This document shows, in pieces, positions 6,083 to 8,507 of a stretch of 8,507 bases of DNA (the first letter of the stretch is position 1; every line of letters begins with the position of its first letter). The stretch is taken from NCBI GenBank assembly GCA_964516635.1, contig CAZEZY010000105.1, positions 1-8,507 on the forward strand, in the 5' to 3' direction. Source of the stretch: CAZEZY01 sp964516635. GTDB taxonomy: Bacteria > Pseudomonadota > Gammaproteobacteria > Burkholderiales > Burkholderiaceae_C. Position numbers and translations under genes: made by a program. The notes under the pieces are model-generated. The model had not been told where the DNA came from and searched no databases. It worked only from the letters and a program-made list of their open reading frames with translations.

Positions 6083-6349
6083 ATGATTTCTCACGCCGTC
6101 AAGGCCGAAGTGATCGCGGCCAACGCCCGTGCCGCCCACGACACCGGTAGCCCCGAAGTGCAGGTTGCCATCCTGACAGCCCGCATCAACGAGCTGACCC
6201 CCCATTTCAAGACCCACCACAAAGACCACCATGGCCGCCGTGGCCTGCTCAAGATGGTGAGCCGCCGCCGCAAGCTGCTGGACTACCTCAAGTCCAAGGA
6301 CTCCGACCGCTACGTCGCCCTGATCCAGAAGCTGGGTCTGCGCAAGTAA
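6083..6349 (+). CDS. rpsO: 30S ribosomal protein S15
   Basis: Primary 16S rRNA-binding protein of the small-subunit platform. It binds the helix 20-21-22 junction and supports entry of S6/S18 and later proteins. The 88-residue length is standard. Family residues are easily seen: D20-T21-G22-S23, E25-V26-Q27, the TARINELTPHFKTH helix (32-45), KDHH (47-50), RRGLLKMVSRRRKLLDYL (52-69) and the terminal IQKLGLRK. Residue 51 is glycine where many bacteria, including E. coli and Thermus, have a serine that contacts rRNA; I recall glycine here in related Burkholderiales, so this is probably lineage-specific. The start is fixed by the AAGGAAG ribosome binding site and family length. The gene has its own promoter and terminator and may also be regulated by S15 through its leader. 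The order rpsO-pnp is widely conserved in proteobacteria. Confidence 0.98.
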   Translation: MISHAVKAEVIAANARAAHDTGSPEVQVAILTARINELTPHFKTHHKDHHGRRGLLKMVSRRRKLLDYLKSKDSDRYVALIQKLGLRK

Positions 6350-6380
6350 TCCGGTTTGGTGTCTCGCTGAACCACACAAG

Positions 6381-6414
6381 ACGCCTGGGTTGCTCAGCCG
6401 CCCCAGGCGTTTTT
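6381..6414 (+). terminator. Intrinsic terminator after rpsO
   Basis: A perfect 9-bp stem, ACGCCTGGG (6381-6389) with CCCAGGCGT (6402-6410), encloses a 12-base loop and runs into TTTTT at 6410-6414. It begins 31 bases after the rpsO stop. It should end most rpsO transcripts and partly uncouple rpsO from pnp, although read-through is known for this gene pair in E. coli. Confidence 0.88.
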
Positions 6415-6455
6415 CGCTTCAATCATCGGAGTGAATCGCTGTTCAGATCGAAGCT

Positions 6456-6507
6456 GTGTCATTCCAAAGGGCTGTGCGGGGCGCTTCGCATCTCTCTGGA
6501 ATGGCAT
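6456..6507 (+). promoter_or_regulatory. Long stem-loop upstream of pnp, candidate leader control element
   Basis: Bases 6456-6466 pair with 6497-6507 over 11 bp (nine Watson-Crick, two G-U), with the core CATTCCA/TGGAATG. Inside, TGCG at 6475-6478 can pair with CGCA at 6487-6490 to give a two-tier hairpin of about 52 nt. It lies in the 170-bp gap between the rpsO terminator and pnp. In E. coli the pnp leader carries stem-loops cut by RNase III, after which PNPase represses its own synthesis; an equivalent role here is an inference from position and shape. I found no convincing pnp promoter in the gap, so it is not certain that this segment is in the pnp leader rather than only in a read-through rpsO-pnp transcript. 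Confidence 0.5.
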
Positions 6508-6536
6508 CGTGTTCTGAAAGCGCTACTCCAGGCCAC

Positions 6537-6556
6537 GGGCGCAGCCATATGCGCCC
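6537..6556 (+). promoter_or_regulatory. Hairpin close to the pnp ribosome binding site
   Basis: GGGCGCA at 6537-6543 and TGCGCCC at 6550-6556 form a perfect 7-bp GC-rich stem with a six-base loop. It ends 17 bases before the Shine-Dalgarno sequence and 28 bases before the pnp start codon. No T tract follows, so it is not an intrinsic terminator. Together with the longer stem-loop at 6456-6507 it gives the pnp leader two hairpins. Confidence 0.5.
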
Positions 6557-6573
6557 ACTCACCAGGCAATCGC

Positions 6574-6578
6574 AGGAG
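6574..6578 (+). promoter_or_regulatory. Ribosome binding site fixing the pnp start
   Basis: AGGAG lies six bases before the ATG at 6585, near-ideal sequence and spacing. It confirms the start of pnp. Confidence 0.85.
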
Positions 6579-6584
6579 CACAAC

Positions 6585-8507
6585 ATGAGCCTCTTCAACA
6601 AAATCACCAAAACCTTCCAGTGGGGCCAGCACACGGTCCGCATGGAAACCGGCGAAATCGCTCGCCAGTCCAGTGGCGCTGTGCTGCTCGACATGGACGG
6701 CACCGTGGTGCTGGCCACTGTCGTCGCCAAGCAGGACGCCAAGGCCGGCCAGGACTTCTTCCCCCTGACCGTCGACTACATCGAAAAATCCTACGCCGCT
6801 GGCAAGATTCCGGGCAGCTTCTTCAAGCGCGAAGGCCGCCCCAGCGAACTCGAAACGCTGACCAGTCGCCTGATCGACCGGCCCATCCGACCGCTGTTCC
6901 CTGAAGGCTTCTTCAACGAAGTGCAGGTGGTCATCCACACACTGTCGCTCAACCCCGAAGTGGATGCCGACATCGCCGCCATGATCGCGACCAGCGCAGC
7001 CCTGTCCATCTCCGGCATCCCGTTCAACGGCCCCATCGGGGCGGCCCGCGTGGGTTACATCAATGGCGAATACGTGCTCAACCCGGGTCAGACCCAGCGC
7101 GCCAGCAGCCAGATGGATCTGGTCGTGGCGGGTACCGAAGCCGCTGTGCTGATGGTGGAATCCGAGGCCCAGCAACTGTCTGAAGAGATCATGCTGGGCG
7201 CCGTGGTGTTCGGCCACGAGCAGGGCAACATCGCCATCGCCGCCATCAACGACCTGGTGCGTGAAGCCGGCAAGCCCGAATGGAACTGGCAGCCGCCCGC
7301 CAAGGACGAGCCGCTGATCGCCAAGGTCGAGGCCCTGGGTCGCGACAAGCTCGTTGCCGCTTACCAGATCCGCAACAAGCAGGCCCGCACCCAGGCCTGC
7401 CGCGAGGCCTATGCCGCCGTGATCGATGGCCTGAAGGCCGACGGGGTGGAGTTCGATGCCGTCAAGGTCCAGGATCTTCTGTTCAACATCGAGGCCTCCA
7501 TCGTGCGCGGCCAGATCCTGGCTGGCGAGCCCCGCATCGACGGCCGCGACACCCGCACGGTGCGTCCGATCGAGATCCGCAACAGCGTGCTGCCGCGCAC
7601 CCACGGTTCGGCCCTGTTCACCCGTGGCGAGACCCAGGCGCTGGTCATTGCCACCCTGGGCACCGATCGCGATGCACAGCGCATCGACGCGCTGGCTGGC
7701 GACTTTGAAGACCGCTTCATGCTGCACTACAACATGCCGCCTTTCGCCACCGGTGAGACCGGCCGCGTGGGCAGCCCCAAGCGCCGCGAGATCGGTCACG
7801 GTCGCCTGGCCAAGCGCGCCCTGGTGGCCGCGTTGCCCAGCAAGGAAGAGTTTCCCTACACGCTGCGCGTGGTGTCGGAAATCACCGAATCCAACGGTTC
7901 GTCGTCCATGGCTTCCGTCTGTGGCGGCTGCCTGGCGCTGATGGATGCCGGCGTGCCCATGAAGGCCCACGTGGCCGGCATCGCCATGGGCCTCATCAAG
8001 GACGGCAACCGTTTTGCTGTCCTCACCGACATCCTGGGCGATGAAGATCACCTGGGTGACATGGACTTCAAGGTGGCTGGCACCACCAACGGCGTGACGG
8101 CGCTGCAGATGGACATCAAGATCCAGGGCATCACCAAGGAAATCATGCAGGTGGCGCTGGCGCAGGCCAAGGAAGCCCGCTTGCATATTCTGGGCAAGAT
8201 GCAGGAGGCCATGGGTGAGGCCAAGGCCGAGATCTCCGATTTCGCGCCGCGCCTCTACACCATGAAGATCAACCCCGAGAAGATCCGTGACGTGATCGGC
8301 AAGGGCGGCGCCACCATCCGTGCGCTGACCGAAGAAACCGGCACCCAGATCGACATCGGCGAAGACGGCACCATCACCATCGCATCGGCTGATGGGGCCA
8401 AGGCCGAAGAAGCCAAGCGCCTCATCGCCGAAATCACCGCCGAAGTGGAAATCGGCAAGGTCTACGAAGGCCCCGTCACGAAGATTCTCGACTTCGGCGC
8501 TCTCGTC
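6585..8507 (+). CDS. pnp: Polynucleotide phosphorylase, 3'-truncated by the window edge
   Basis: 3'-to-5' phosphorolytic exoribonuclease that degrades RNA to nucleoside diphosphates, acts as a homotrimer and is often part of the RNA degradosome. The frame is open for 641 codons to the window end with no stop. The first RNase PH domain includes FFKREGRPSE (79-88) and RLIDRPIRPLFPEGF (95-109). An all-helical linker follows, and the second, catalytic RNase PH domain begins at about RIDGRD (317-322). It shows FTRGETQAL (345-353), the phosphate-site serines S439-S441 in NGSSSMASV, and the catalytic aspartate cluster DILGDEDHLGDMDF (482-495). The KH domain has its GKGG loop at 572-575, and the S1 domain starts at about residue 624 (GKVYEGPVTKILDFGALV) and is cut by the edge. 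Complete relatives have roughly 700 or more residues, so most of the S1 domain is missing here. The start is supported by AGGAG. All visible active-site residues are intact. Confidence 0.98.
   Translation, partial: MSLFNKITKTFQWGQHTVRMETGEIARQSSGAVLLDMDGTVVLATVVAKQDAKAGQDFFPLTVDYIEKSYAAGKIPGSFFKREGRPSELETLTSRLIDRPIRPLFPEGFFNEVQVVIHTLSLNPEVDADIAAMIATSAALSISGIPFNGPIGAARVGYINGEYVLNPGQTQRASSQMDLVVAGTEAAVLMVESEAQQLSEEIMLGAVVFGHEQGNIAIAAINDLVREAGKPEWNWQPPAKDEPLIAKVEALGRDKLVAAYQIRNKQARTQACREAYAAVIDGLKADGVEFDAVKVQDLLFNIEASIVRGQILAGEPRIDGRDTRTVRPIEIRNSVLPRTHGSALFTRGETQALVIATLGTDRDAQRIDALAGDFEDRFMLHYNMPPFATGETGRVGSPKRREIGHGRLAKRALVAALPSKEEFPYTLRVVSEITESNGSSSMASVCGGCLALMDAGVPMKAHVAGIAMGLIKDGNRFAVLTDILGDEDHLGDMDFKVAGTTNGVTALQMDIKIQGITKEIMQVALAQAKEARLHILGKMQEAMGEAKAEISDFAPRLYTMKINPEKIRDVIGKGGATIRALTEETGTQIDIGEDGTITIASADGAKAEEAKRLIAEITAEVEIGKVYEGPVTKILDFGALV

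Noticed and set aside
6459..8186. Long open frame of 575 codons on the minus strand opposite pnp
   Set aside because: It mirrors pnp, whose plus-strand reading has every PNPase motif. Such antisense frames arise from GC-biased third codon positions, and the translation is histidine/glycine-rich with no recognisable domain.
1..8507. CRISPR array, insertion sequence, prophage or defence system
   Set aside because: I found no regularly spaced direct repeats, terminal inverted repeats, transposase, integrase or phage proteins. All long genes belong to housekeeping or common metabolic families.

Overview
The window looks like core chromosome of a high-GC betaproteobacterium, most likely Burkholderiales and probably Comamonadaceae-like. 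This rests on the GC-rich codon usage, the protein sequence of ribosomal protein S15, the 3' half of a CCA-encoding tRNA-Asp(GUC), and the order aminotransferase - rpsO - pnp. The lineage is my reading of the proteins and was not checked by a search. Nothing indicates a plasmid, prophage, transposon, CRISPR array or defence island.

Layout from left to right. (1) The 3' part of a tRNA-Asp gene runs off the left edge and is followed at once by a clean intrinsic terminator. (2) A 12-helix MFS transporter gene points right and ends 5 bp from the convergent gene cobA, which encodes uroporphyrinogen-III C-methyltransferase (siroheme synthesis). (3) A 100-bp, locally AT-rich divergent intergenic region holds a short palindrome and separates cobA from tsaD, the tRNA t6A37 transferase gene. 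(4) A 113-bp gap with a hairpin leads to an orphan periplasmic solute-binding protein of the LivK type. A PLP-dependent class I/II aminotransferase follows 40 bp later on the same strand. (5) The aminotransferase stop codon lies inside a consensus -10 box that appears to drive rpsO (S15). rpsO has a roughly 106-nt structured leader and its own strong terminator. (6) A 170-bp gap with two well-formed hairpins precedes pnp (polynucleotide phosphorylase). pnp runs off the right edge early in its S1 domain, after 641 codons.

The genes fall into loose functional groups. tRNA-Asp, TsaD, S15 and PNPase belong to translation and RNA metabolism. CobA belongs to tetrapyrrole metabolism. The MFS protein, the binding protein and the aminotransferase are accessory metabolism without a clear shared pathway. 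I see no new multi-gene system. The observations most worth a second look are regulatory: the rpsO promoter embedded in the preceding stop codon, the alternative pairings in the rpsO leader, and the paired hairpins in front of pnp, which resemble in position the RNase III/PNPase autoregulatory leader known from Escherichia coli.
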